From contig NZ_JAJHNP010000022.1 in assembly GCF_020819595.1 (NCBI RefSeq), positions 62,001 to 126,000 of the forward strand: DNA of 64,000 nucleotides. Reading direction: 5' to 3'. Shown here piece by piece: positions 1 to 6,780 of this stretch (position 1 is its first letter; the number at the start of each line of letters is the position of its first letter). Under the pieces are notes generated by a model that did not search any database, had not been told where the DNA came from, and saw nothing but the letters and a program-made list of their open reading frames with translations. The DNA comes from Streptomyces barringtoniae (lineage in GTDB: Bacteria; Actinomycetota; Actinomycetes; Streptomycetales; Streptomycetaceae). The translations under genes and the position numbers were made by a program.

Positions 1-423
1 CTCCGCCTCGGTGTCGACGGTCCCGGAGAGATCCCGGACGACGAGCATGAGCAGCTCGTCACCCGTGTATCCGTAACCGTCGTACGCCTGCTGCCCGTTC
101 TCCAGGTTCGCGCTCGTCACCTCGACGGGGAACTCGGACCCGTCGGTGCGCCGCGCGACCATCCGCGTGGGCTTGGTCCGCCCGTGCGGGTCCATGTGAT
201 CGGGCCGCCGCATGGACCCGGGGATCAGCCGCGAGTCGAACTCGGGCAGCAGATCGAGCAGCCCACGCCCCACGAGAGCCGTACCCGGCGCCTCGAATGC
301 CTCGAGCGCGATGGTGTTGGCGTTGACGACGGTTCCGTTGGCGTTGACCAGGACCAACGCGTCCGGCAGCGCGTCGAGTATGGCTGCGAGGCGAGCAGCG
401 CCTCGGGATGGCCTGCTGCTCAC
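1..423 (-). CDS. PAS-domain protein, N-terminal part (runs off the window edge)
   Basis: The first 141 codons of a minus-strand gene. Residues about 10-60 read as a PAS fold (LDALPDALVLVNANGTVVNAN, then a phase rich in L/G, 'GLLDLLPEFDSRL'), continuing into a PAC-like stretch ('RRTDGSEFPVEVTSANL...LLMLVVRDLSGT'). PAS domains sense small ligands, redox or light and usually drive an attached output domain; in streptomycetes the partner is often a PP2C/SpoIIE phosphatase or a kinase, but the output part lies outside the window, so none is claimed. The GTG at 421-423 is chosen because a GGGAGG Shine-Dalgarno sequence lies about ten bases upstream. No membrane segment or signal peptide is visible, so it is probably cytosolic. 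Confidence 0.7.
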   Translation of the reverse strand, partial: MSSRPSRGAARLAAILDALPDALVLVNANGTVVNANTIALEAFEAPGTALVGRGLLDLLPEFDSRLIPGSMRRPDHMDPHGRTKPTRMVARRTDGSEFPVEVTSANLENGQQAYDGYGYTGDELLMLVVRDLSGTVDTEAE

Positions 424-1178
424 GAGACGCTTCCTCCCTGTTACCGCATCTTGCCGACCGCTCGGGCCATCTTGCCAACCGGCCCGCGACGTGTCACGCG
501 AGGGAGTCTAAGGGCACACGTTGCGCTCGCGACGCCGGATGAGAGGGAGGTCCCACGACAAAGTGACAACGAACCGGCCACCACCCGCCACCCCCGGCGG
601 ACCCCGGCCGCCGACCCTGCCCTCCGACTCCGCGAGACCTTCGCGGGACCTTTACGGGACGGGTGATTTCCCGGGAGGAGCCGGTGAGCTGGTGGGGGTG
701 GGGTGGGCCGGGGCCGGTCGGTGGGCAGGCCGGGGCGGGTCGCCGAATGTGGGGCGCTGGGCCCGGCGCCGGTTGGTGGGCAGCCGGCCGATGGGTCGCC
801 GGGCGGTGCGGCGGTGGGCGGGCGCGGATCGCTGGATCGGGGGATCGCTGGGATGTGGGCCGGGAGGTGGGTGGGTGCGGCGGCCGGATCGGTCGGCCGG
901 TCGATCGCTGGGCCGCCGGAGGGATGGCGGGAGGGCGGACCGGGCCGATCCCGGCTCGGCGGATCCTTGGGCGCCGGATCGCTGGGGTGCGGGTCGGCGG
1001 CCTGCGGGCTCCCTGGCCGACGGGTCGCCGGGTCTGCGGGCAGGTGGTCTGGTGGGCGAGCATGACGCGGAGGGGTGAGCGGGGTGACGGGGACGGGCCG
1101 GCGGGTCGATGGGCGGGCCGGTGCGTCGGCGGGGAGCCGGATGGGATGGCGGGCCGACCGGCCGACGGGCCCGCGGGC
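424..1178. other. Long intergenic block, G-rich low-complexity DNA with no convincing gene
   Basis: About 750 bases separate the PAS gene from the inhibitor gene. From roughly 660 to 1165 the plus strand is G-rich and built from short reiterated words (GGTCGCCGGG, GGATCGCTGG, GGTGGGCGGGC, CGGCCGGATCGG). Open frames exist on both strands but encode only Arg/Pro/Gly/Ala-rich low-complexity sequence, have no ribosome binding site and do not resemble any family I know. I see no tRNA, terminator or operator. Confidence 0.5.
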
Positions 1179-1613
1179 TCACGTCGCCGTGCCCGACTTC
1201 GGCAGCAGCGGCACCATCCGGTCCCACCGCCCGACCTCGCATCCGTTGCTGCGGTCGTAGGCGGCATCGACGCTGCGTCCGGCCCAGGTACCGGTCACCC
1301 GGGCGGTGGCCGGTCCGCCGTAGAGCATGGTGCAGACGGTGCCGGGCGCCACCGGGGCGAACAGATCGCGCCCCCACTGCGTGTGCTCGTCCAGCACCCG
1401 GCAGGCCTCCGCGGCGTCCGGGTGGCTCCCGCCGGCCGGATGACAGAACAGCTCGTACGTCCCGTCCCACTCGGACCCGGCATGCCGCACGGCGACGGTG
1501 AGGTGATCACCGGCCTGGTCCTCGGGCCGCACCGGCGGCGGCACGACGGGCGCGGCGACCGCGGGAACGGCGGAGAGGGCGACCAGGGCGGACACGCCGG
1601 CGAGGACGGACAT
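1179..1613 (-). CDS. Subtilisin-inhibitor-like (SSI family, I16) secreted protease inhibitor
   Basis: A 144-residue secreted protein. Residues 1-20 (MSVLAGVSALVALSAVPAVA) form a signal peptide without the usual basic N-region. The four cysteines C57, C71, C94 and C125 have nearly the spacing of the two SSI disulfides. The stretch C94-T-M-L-Y aligns with the reactive loop C-P-M-V-Y of Streptomyces subtilisin inhibitor, so Met96-Leu97 is the predicted P1-P1' pair, as expected for a subtilisin/chymotrypsin-type target. The C-terminal 'TGTWAGRSVDAAYDRSNGCEV' follows the family pattern. ATG at 1611-1613 is the only start that leaves the signal peptide; no in-frame start exists immediately upstream. 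Family inhibitors restrain extracellular subtilisin-like proteases. The gene stands alone. Confidence 0.8.
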   Translation of the reverse strand: MSVLAGVSALVALSAVPAVAAPVVPPPVRPEDQAGDHLTVAVRHAGSEWDGTYELFCHPAGGSHPDAAEACRVLDEHTQWGRDLFAPVAPGTVCTMLYGGPATARVTGTWAGRSVDAAYDRSNGCEVGRWDRMVPLLPKSGTAT

Positions 1614-1881
1614 GCCACCGCCATGTACACGCCCCCGCCGAGGGGCAGCGACCCCCGGATCCCGCTGGGGGGCTCTGCGTCCCTGACCCCGCTGAAGAAG
1701 AATGACCATGCCCTGCCCAACGCCGCGGGCCCCCGGACGTTGCGTCTTGCGCCGCGCCGGACCGAAGCCCTTTGCCCTGCGGCCCGACTGCCTAGTACCG
1801 TGGGGGGCGATTGGTGACAGGCCGCTCGGCTGTGTCATCATCTGCACGCACCACTCGCGCGCTCGCGTGAGCGGTTGTGCT

Positions 1882-1972
1882 GGAGGCGTCGCCTAGTCCG
1901 GTCTATGGCGCCGCACTGCTAATGCGGTTTGGGCCTTAAAGCCCATCGAGGGTTCAAATCCCTCCGCCTCCG
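1882..1972 (+). tRNA. tRNA-Ser(GCT)
   Basis: Class II tRNA of 91 nt with a 7-bp acceptor stem (GGAGGCG/CGCCTCC), anticodon loop CTGCTAA giving anticodon GCT, a long variable arm and T-loop GGTTCAAATCC. CCA is not encoded. Confidence 0.93.
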
Positions 1973-1980
1973 CACCGATC

Positions 1981-2013
1981 CCGAAGCCCCGGTCCCCACG
2001 ACCGGGGCTTCGG
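1981..2013 (+). terminator. Hairpin terminator after tRNA-Ser(GCT)
   Basis: Inverted repeat with arms CCGAAGCCCCGGT and ACCGGGGCTTCGG around a short loop, nine bases after the tRNA. It lacks a clear U-tract, as is common in streptomycetes. Confidence 0.75.
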
Positions 2014-2176
2014 CGTTCCCGCCCTCCGTCGCTCCTCGGCCCGTCTGTGGACGTTTCCGCAGGTCACAAGGGGTGTGCCAATCGGATTTCACATGTCGGC
2101 GGCAGTCATGTAATGTTCTTCCTGTCGCCGGGACGGGGCCGAAAGGGCCGAAACGGGGACAAGAACAAAAGAACAA

Positions 2177-2249
2177 GCACTCGTAGCTTAACGGATAGAG
2201 CATCTGACTACGGATCAGAAGGTTGCAGGTTCGAATCCTGCCGAGTGCG
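2177..2249 (+). tRNA. tRNA-Arg(ACG)
   Basis: 73-nt tRNA with acceptor stem GCACTCG/CGAGTGC, anticodon loop CTACGGA with anticodon ACG, and T-loop GGTTCGAATCC. The A34 of this anticodon is the substrate of the TadA deaminase, which is encoded near 23.2 kb in this same window. Confidence 0.95.
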
Positions 2250-2254
2250 CAGCA

Positions 2255-2297
2255 AGCCGGAGTCCCTGTGGAGTGATCCACAGGGACTCCGGCTTTT
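2255..2297 (+). terminator. Strong hairpin terminator after tRNA-Arg(ACG)
   Basis: Perfect 18-bp arms (AGCCGGAGTCCCTGTGGA and its complement) with a 4-nt loop, followed by TTTT, six bases downstream of the tRNA. Confidence 0.9.
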
Positions 2298-2514
2298 GCC
2301 TTTGATGTCAGTGTTCGACGGCAACCGTCACAGAGGGCGGAGATCTGTGCCGCCGTTGGGTGACTAGTCATGCCCCGTTCAAAAAGTTGTTCCCATCTGT
2401 ACAACCGTTTCCGGCGGTCACGAGTCTTCGCGTTGAGTCAACAGGCTCCTCAGAACCTTTGGGCCCACCAGCGCCCCCACTACTGGTGAGCTCTCGTCCA
2501 CTTGGGGAACATAC

Positions 2515-3414
2515 ATGCGCATTCGTGCCAGTCTGGCCGCCGCGGCCTTCTCCGGTGCCGCGGCCCTGACCGCCCTGGCCGTCCCGGCCGCGCACGCCGG
2601 GGAGAACCCGGCTGCCACCAAGGCCGAGCAGTTCAAGAGCGCTCATCAGGCGCCGGGCAAGCAGCGCTCCTTCGCCGCTTCGTCCGCCGCCGAGGCGGAT
2701 GGCGACATCCAGGTGACCAAGGTCACCGTCAACGCCAACAAGGACGTCGTCGTCGGCCTTTCGCCGAAGTCGTTCAACGTCTACGTGACGGTGACCGACC
2801 CGTCGGGCGTCAACGCCGAGCAGCACGGCGTGGACGTCGCCCTGTGGCACGGCACCGACCCGGACCCGGAGACCGGCGACCTCGACGGTTTCCTCTGGAA
2901 CGAGAACGGCGCCGAGAGCTGCGACTACTGGAGCGCGACCGCTGCGACCTGCAAGTTCACCATCACGGCCAAGCCGGGCGAGGCCGACGGGCTGTGGGAC
3001 AGCTCGCTGAATGGCAAGTGGAACGTCACGGTCTTCGCGTCGGCCAACGACGGCGACACGTACACGAACGACTTCTACAAGAACCACTGGATCAAGCGCG
3101 CCAGCAGCTTCAGCGGCTTCAACGCCGGTCCGGAGCCCGTCGCCAAGGGCAAGACCATCACGATCTCCGGCACCCTGAAGCGCGCCAGCTGGAGCTACAT
3201 GAAGTACTACGGCTACGGCAGCCAGTACGTCGAGCTGCAGTTCAAGAAGGCGGGCACCAGCACCTACAGCACCGTCAAGACCGTGAAGACCTCCTCCAGC
3301 GGTTACGCGCAGACCACCGTCACCGCCTCCGCGGCCGGCACCTGGCGCTTCCACTACGCGGGCAACAGCACCTCGTCCGTCGCGGACGCGTACGACTACG
3401 TCGACGTCCGCTGA
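2515..3414 (+). CDS. Secreted protein with Ig-like beta-sandwich C-terminal half, function unknown
   Basis: A 299-residue exported protein. Residues 1-28 (MRIRASLAAAAFSGAAALTA...AAHA) are a Sec signal peptide with an AHA cleavage site. The mature protein is hydrophilic and rich in Asp, Thr, Ser and aromatic residues. Residues about 205-299 start with 'GKTITISGTLKRA' and run through alternating strand-like segments ('YVELQFKKAGTSTYSTV', 'GTWRFHYAGN') to end in 'YDYVDVR', a pattern typical of bacterial Ig-like sandwich domains. I do not recognise a catalytic motif. C-terminal residues suggest a complete, uncleaved protein. It is transcribed alone and followed by a hairpin at 3430-3463. Confidence 0.75.
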   Translation: MRIRASLAAAAFSGAAALTALAVPAAHAGENPAATKAEQFKSAHQAPGKQRSFAASSAAEADGDIQVTKVTVNANKDVVVGLSPKSFNVYVTVTDPSGVNAEQHGVDVALWHGTDPDPETGDLDGFLWNENGAESCDYWSATAATCKFTITAKPGEADGLWDSSLNGKWNVTVFASANDGDTYTNDFYKNHWIKRASSFSGFNAGPEPVAKGKTITISGTLKRASWSYMKYYGYGSQYVELQFKKAGTSTYSTVKTVKTSSSGYAQTTVTASAAGTWRFHYAGNSTSSVADAYDYVDVR

Positions 3415-3429
3415 CCGGCATCCGCTGAG

Positions 3430-3463
3430 ACAGAGGCCCCGGAGAGATCCGGGGCCTCTGGCG
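3430..3463 (+). terminator. Hairpin terminator
   Basis: Arms CAGAGGCCCCGGA and TCCGGGGCCTCTG flank a short loop between the convergent secreted-protein and MarR genes; it could serve both directions. Confidence 0.75.
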
Positions 3464-3495
3464 TTCCCGGCGGGGGTGTTCCAGGGGCGCCAGGG

Positions 3496-3987
3496 TCAGC
3501 ACTCCTCCTCCGGGTCGTTCCGGTTCAGCTTCTCCAGGTACTCGTGCGCCAGGGCGGTGGCCCGGGTGAACCAGTCGGTGACGACCGCCAGTTCCTCTGC
3601 GGAGTAGTCCGAGAACAGGGCCGTCAGGCGTTCGTAGTGGCCCGCGTACACCGCCTCCACGCGGGTGACGGCATCCGGTACGGCGGCGACGCGGACCCGG
3701 CGGCGGTCCGTGGGGTCGGGTCGGCGGGTGACGTAGCCGGCGCGTTCCAGGCGGTTGAGGATGCCGGTCACCGCGCCGGTGGTCACGTGGGCGCGGGCGG
3801 CGAGGTCGCCGGCCGTCAGCAGGTCGTCGCCGGCCTCCAGGACGAAGGCGAAACAGGTCAGGTCCGTGACGTTCAGGCCCAGCCGCCGGGCCAGCTCCTG
3901 CTGTCCGATCAGGTGGGCGGCGATGAGGTGGTCCATCGCCGACAGCGCCTGGGCCGGAGTGGCGGGCGGTCGCGGCGTGCCGTGCAT
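3496..3987 (-). CDS. MarR-family transcriptional regulator
   Basis: A 163-residue winged-helix regulator. The N-terminal helices (about 15-45) form the dimerisation region; 'LTAGDLAARAHVTTGAVTGILNRLERAGYVTRRPDPTDRRRVRVAAV' (about 55-105) is the helix-turn-helix plus wing with the conserved D-x-R-D/R-R motif. MarR proteins usually bind palindromes near their own gene and release them on binding phenolic or oxidising ligands. The start ATG at 3985-3987 sits just beside two identical 13-bp repeats (4000-4045). The divergent neighbour at 4077 is the likely co-regulated gene. The C-terminal end (NDPEEEC) carries a terminal Cys, which is unusual but may mean nothing. Confidence 0.85.
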   Translation of the reverse strand: MHGTPRPPATPAQALSAMDHLIAAHLIGQQELARRLGLNVTDLTCFAFVLEAGDDLLTAGDLAARAHVTTGAVTGILNRLERAGYVTRRPDPTDRRRVRVAAVPDAVTRVEAVYAGHYERLTALFSDYSAEELAVVTDWFTRATALAHEYLEKLNRNDPEEEC

Positions 3988-3999
3988 CTTTCGAAATCC

Positions 4000-4045
4000 C
4001 TTAGCTCGTGAGATATTCGGTTGGGGAAACTTCTTAGCTCGTGAG
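4000..4045. promoter_or_regulatory. Two 13-bp direct repeats between divergent genes, candidate MarR operator
   Basis: CTTAGCTCGTGAG occurs at 4000-4012 and again at 4033-4045, a 33-bp period of about three helical turns, in an A+T-rich gap between the MarR gene and the divergent small membrane gene. The repeats lie within 60 bases of both starts. Confidence 0.55.
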
Positions 4046-4076
4046 GGAATTTGGGTCTCGTTCCCGGAGGTGCTGT

Positions 4077-4445
4077 ATGAGTCTGTACGACGAGGGACAC
4101 ACCGTCGCCGGCTGGACCGGCTTCGGCATCGCGGCGGTGGGCAGCGGTGTGGCGGGGCTGGGGGTGTGTACGGCCTCGCTGCCCCTGGTCGCGGGCGGCC
4201 TCGCCGTCGTGGCCGTGAGTGTTCTGGTCACGTGGGTCCTGCATCTCGCCGGCTGGGGCAAGCCGCCGGGAGTGCGGCCGCGGGGGGAGTGGGGGATGCG
4301 GGTCCGGGACGCGCAGGCCCGGGAGGGGCATCCGGAATGCGTCGGCTGCCGACTGGCCGGTCGGGGGCGGCGGGCTGTGGTCGTGGCGGCGGGGGCGGTG
4401 CGGACGACGGGCGCCGAATCGGTACCTCTGTCATCTGTCGAGTGA
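4077..4445 (+). CDS. Small HGxxPAAW-like membrane protein
   Basis: 122 residues. It begins MSLYDEGHTVAGWTGFGIAAVG, resembling the HGxxPAAW signature that opens a family of small actinobacterial membrane proteins, followed by two hydrophobic segments (about 12-32 and 36-60). The C-terminal half is basic and polar with CVGCRL, the only Cys pair. ATG at 4077 is preferred over an upstream GTG at 4041 because CGGAGG lies at 4065-4070, at ideal spacing. The family is of unknown function. It is divergent from the MarR regulator and shares its repeat-bearing promoter region, so MarR control is inferred. Confidence 0.7.
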   Translation: MSLYDEGHTVAGWTGFGIAAVGSGVAGLGVCTASLPLVAGGLAVVAVSVLVTWVLHLAGWGKPPGVRPRGEWGMRVRDAQAREGHPECVGCRLAGRGRRAVVVAAGAVRTTGAESVPLSSVE

Positions 4446-4489
4446 AGGCACGTTGCACCGGATTGCACGAAGCGGCTCGGTGACAGACA

Positions 4490-4526
4490 GGCCCGAAGTC
4501 GCACAACAGGACTGCGGCTTCGGGCC
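4490..4526 (+). terminator. Hairpin terminator
   Basis: Arms GGCCCGAAGTCGCA and TGCGGCTTCGGGCC with one mismatch, 45 bases after the small membrane gene. Confidence 0.7.
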
Positions 4527-4595
4527 TTCGCGCGCCCTGTGACGGTCCCGGCGCCCGGAACCCGTTGTCAGACCCGAGCCATACCCTGACGAGTG

Positions 4596-5477
4596 ATGGC
4601 ACAGGTATGGAAGTGCTCGGGACTCCGCTGGTCGCCGGCCGGTCCCGCGCTGGTGTGGGACGGCGGGCGGCGCAGTGCGCTGCCGTGGGGGAAGCGGGTC
4701 GGCTTCGCCGTGCCGGAGGGGAGCGTCCGGCAGTGTGTGGGAGCGCGCGGGCATGCCTGCCCCACCCGTGCTGCCGTGCCGGCGCGGAGCAGGGGCGCCC
4801 GGTGCGAGGAGTGCGCGCGGCTGGACCGGGCGCACTCGGTGGCCGCCGACACGATCGCCGACGACCCGCGGCCGTACCGGGTGTATCTGGCGTGGTTCGG
4901 GCCCGCCATGGTGAAGGTCGGGATCACCGCGGTCGAGCGGGGCTCCGCCCGGCTGCTGGAGCAGGGGGCCGTCTGTTTCAGCTGGCTGGGCACCGGCCCG
5001 CTGATGGCCGCCCGGCGCACAGAGGAGCTGCTGCGGGCCGCGCTCCGGGTGCCGGACCGGATTCCGTACGCCGAGAAGCGGGCGGTGCGGTCGGCCTTGC
5101 CGGGGACCGGGGAGGAGCGTGCGGCGCAGGTGCGGGAGCTGCATGCGCGGGCCGTGGCGCTCAGCGGGTGGCCCGGGTCGTTGCGGCCGGAGCCCTGTGA
5201 AGTGGTCGATCACACGGGGGTGTTCGGGCTCGACGCTGTTTCCCCGGCCCTCGGGGAGGTGGTGGAGCTCGTCCCGGGGGGCCGCGTGAGCGGTGAGCTG
5301 GTCGCGGCGGCCGGGCCCGATCTGCATCTGGCGGTGGTCGGGCGTGCGGTGGTCGTGCTCGACACACGGCTGATGACCGGCTGGGAGCTGGTGTCGGTGT
5401 CCCCGGACGATGCGGTGGCCGCCGGACTCACCTTTCCGCTGCGGGAGTTCACGCGACCGCAGGAGGGGCTGTTCTGA
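4596..5477 (+). CDS. DUF2797 family protein with putative zinc site
   Basis: 293 residues. The N-terminal third holds C7, C47, C55, C70 and C73; the pattern C-x7-C-x14-C-x2-C looks like a zinc-binding module. Next comes 'YRVYLAWFGPAMVKVGIT' (about 91-110), which resembles the opening strand pair of GIY-YIG nucleases, but the match is by eye only. The C-terminal half resembles the DUF2797 family, whose biochemical role I do not know. GTG at 4593 is an alternative start three bases upstream; neither has a good Shine-Dalgarno sequence, so the mRNA may be leaderless. No membrane segment is seen. It is monocistronic by its spacing. Confidence 0.7.
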   Translation: MAQVWKCSGLRWSPAGPALVWDGGRRSALPWGKRVGFAVPEGSVRQCVGARGHACPTRAAVPARSRGARCEECARLDRAHSVAADTIADDPRPYRVYLAWFGPAMVKVGITAVERGSARLLEQGAVCFSWLGTGPLMAARRTEELLRAALRVPDRIPYAEKRAVRSALPGTGEERAAQVRELHARAVALSGWPGSLRPEPCEVVDHTGVFGLDAVSPALGEVVELVPGGRVSGELVAAAGPDLHLAVVGRAVVVLDTRLMTGWELVSVSPDDAVAAGLTFPLREFTRPQEGLF

Positions 5478-5582
5478 GGGCTGCGAGCTGAAGGCGGTGC
5501 AGGTAAAGACTCGGATCCCGTACGGATCCCTTTCGGCAAGGGCCATGGACACCGAACGGGCCTGCGGCCGACCGTGGTTGAC

Positions 5583-5939
5583 ATGAGCTACGAAACCGAG
5601 ACTCCTGTACAACCTGCCGCCCTCCCCGAACCCCCCTACTACGCCGTCGTCTTCACCTCGGCCCGTACCGACGACGACCCCGACGGATACCGGCGCACCG
5701 CCGAGCAGCTCTCCCGGCTCGTCCGCGAAGTCCCCGGCTTCCTCGGTGAGGACTTCGCCCACACCCCCGGCGGACTCGCCATCTCCGTCGCCTACTTCCG
5801 GGATCTCGCCGGGATCGAGCGGTGGCGGGGTCACCCGGCGCACCTCGCGGCCAAGCGACGCGGCCGGGAGCGGTGGTACGAGCGGTACGCGATCCACATC
5901 GCCAGGGTCGAGCACGCGGGCGTCTTCGCGAGGGAGTGA
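5583..5939 (+). CDS. Antibiotic-biosynthesis-monooxygenase-fold protein (ABM/Dabb-like)
   Basis: 118 residues. The core 'PPYYAVVFTSARTDDDPDGYRRTAEQLSRLVREVPGFLGED...GLAISVAYFRDLAGIERWRGHPAHLAAKRRGRERWYERYAIHIARVEHA' is a typical ABM ferredoxin-like alpha/beta barrel unit: strand, helix with V-P-G-F-L, strand with S-Y-F, and 'W..hp.H..a...G...wY..y' at the end. Members act as cofactor-free oxygenases or as heme-linked or stress proteins; the substrate cannot be told. ATG 5583 is chosen; a GTG at 5574 in the same frame would add three residues. It lies 100 bases ahead of the two-component operon but is not obviously part of it. Confidence 0.8.
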   Translation: MSYETETPVQPAALPEPPYYAVVFTSARTDDDPDGYRRTAEQLSRLVREVPGFLGEDFAHTPGGLAISVAYFRDLAGIERWRGHPAHLAAKRRGRERWYERYAIHIARVEHAGVFARE

Positions 5940-5976
5940 GCGCTTCCCAGGCGCCGCCTGAGAGGCGCCTGTGTGT

Positions 5977-6018
5977 TTCTCAGGAAAATCACAGATTGGG
6001 GAAAGCCTCTTCTCAGAG
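5977..6018 (+). promoter_or_regulatory. TTCTCAG direct repeats upstream of the response regulator
   Basis: TTCTCAGG at 5977-5984 and TTCTCAGA at 6010-6017 are spaced 33 bp apart, 20-60 bases upstream of the regulator start. OmpR-type regulators bind direct repeats, so autoregulation is plausible; this is inference only. Confidence 0.35.
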
Positions 6019-6039
6019 GGCCTCGTCAAGGTGTGCACC

Positions 6040-6780
6040 ATGACCACGACCTCGCCCCAGGGGCGCACCGAACTGCTGAGGCCGGACGGGAGCCCCGTCC
6101 GAGTGCTTGTGGTGGACGACGAGTTGTCGATCACCGAACTGCTGAGCATGGCTCTTCGTTACGAGGGCTGGCAGATCAGGAGTGCGGGGGACGGACAGGG
6201 CGCCGTCCAGACCGCCCGTGAGTTCCGGCCCGACGCCGTCGTGCTGGACATGATGCTGCCCGACATGGACGGGCTGACGGTCCTCGGGCGGCTGCGGCGC
6301 GAGCTGCCGGACGTGCCCGTGCTCTTCCTGACCGCCAAGGACGCGGTGGAGGACCGTATCGCCGGGCTCACCGCCGGCGGCGACGACTACGTCACCAAGC
6401 CGTTCAGCCTGGAGGAGGTCGTGGCGCGGCTGCGGGGGCTCATCCGCCGCTCCGGGGCCGCCGACCGGCGCTCCGACTCCGTGCTCGTGGTGGGAGACCT
6501 GACGCTCGACGAGGACAGCCACGAGGTGTCGCGGGCCGGGGAGTCCATCCACCTCACCGCCACCGAGTTCGAGCTGCTGCGCTTCCTCATGCGCAACCCG
6601 CGGCGGGTGCTCAGCAAGGCGCAGATCCTGGACCGGGTGTGGTCGTACGACTTCGGCGGGCAGGCCAACGTCGTCGAGCTGTACATCTCCTATCTGCGGC
6701 GGAAGATCGACGCGGGGCGCGAGCCGATGATCCACACCCGGCGCGGCGCGGGTTATCTGATCAAGCCCGCCGTGTCATGA
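6040..6780 (+). CDS. OmpR/PhoB-family response regulator
   Basis: 246 residues. The receiver domain (about 20-135) has the acidic pair D26-D27, phospho-acceptor D70 in VVLDMMLP, T98 and K120 in VTKPFS. The C-terminal winged-helix domain (about 150-245) contains 'LTATEFELLRFLMRNPRRVLSKAQILDRVW' and ends with 'HTRRGAGYLIKP', a classic Trans_reg_C finish. ATG 6040 is preferred to an upstream GTG at 5971 because the receiver begins soon after it. The stop overlaps the kinase start (ATGA), so the pair is translationally coupled; two glycosyltransferase genes follow with short gaps. Resembles the pair SCO4020/SCO4021 by position. Confidence 0.92.
   Translation: MTTTSPQGRTELLRPDGSPVRVLVVDDELSITELLSMALRYEGWQIRSAGDGQGAVQTAREFRPDAVVLDMMLPDMDGLTVLGRLRRELPDVPVLFLTAKDAVEDRIAGLTAGGDDYVTKPFSLEEVVARLRGLIRRSGAADRRSDSVLVVGDLTLDEDSHEVSRAGESIHLTATEFELLRFLMRNPRRVLSKAQILDRVWSYDFGGQANVVELYISYLRRKIDAGREPMIHTRRGAGYLIKPAVS

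Noticed and set aside
4431..6149. Long minus-strand open frame (over 550 codons) antisense to the DUF2797 and ABM genes
   Set aside because: High-G+C shadow frame: no family signature, no ribosome site, and it is explained by codon bias of the plus-strand genes.
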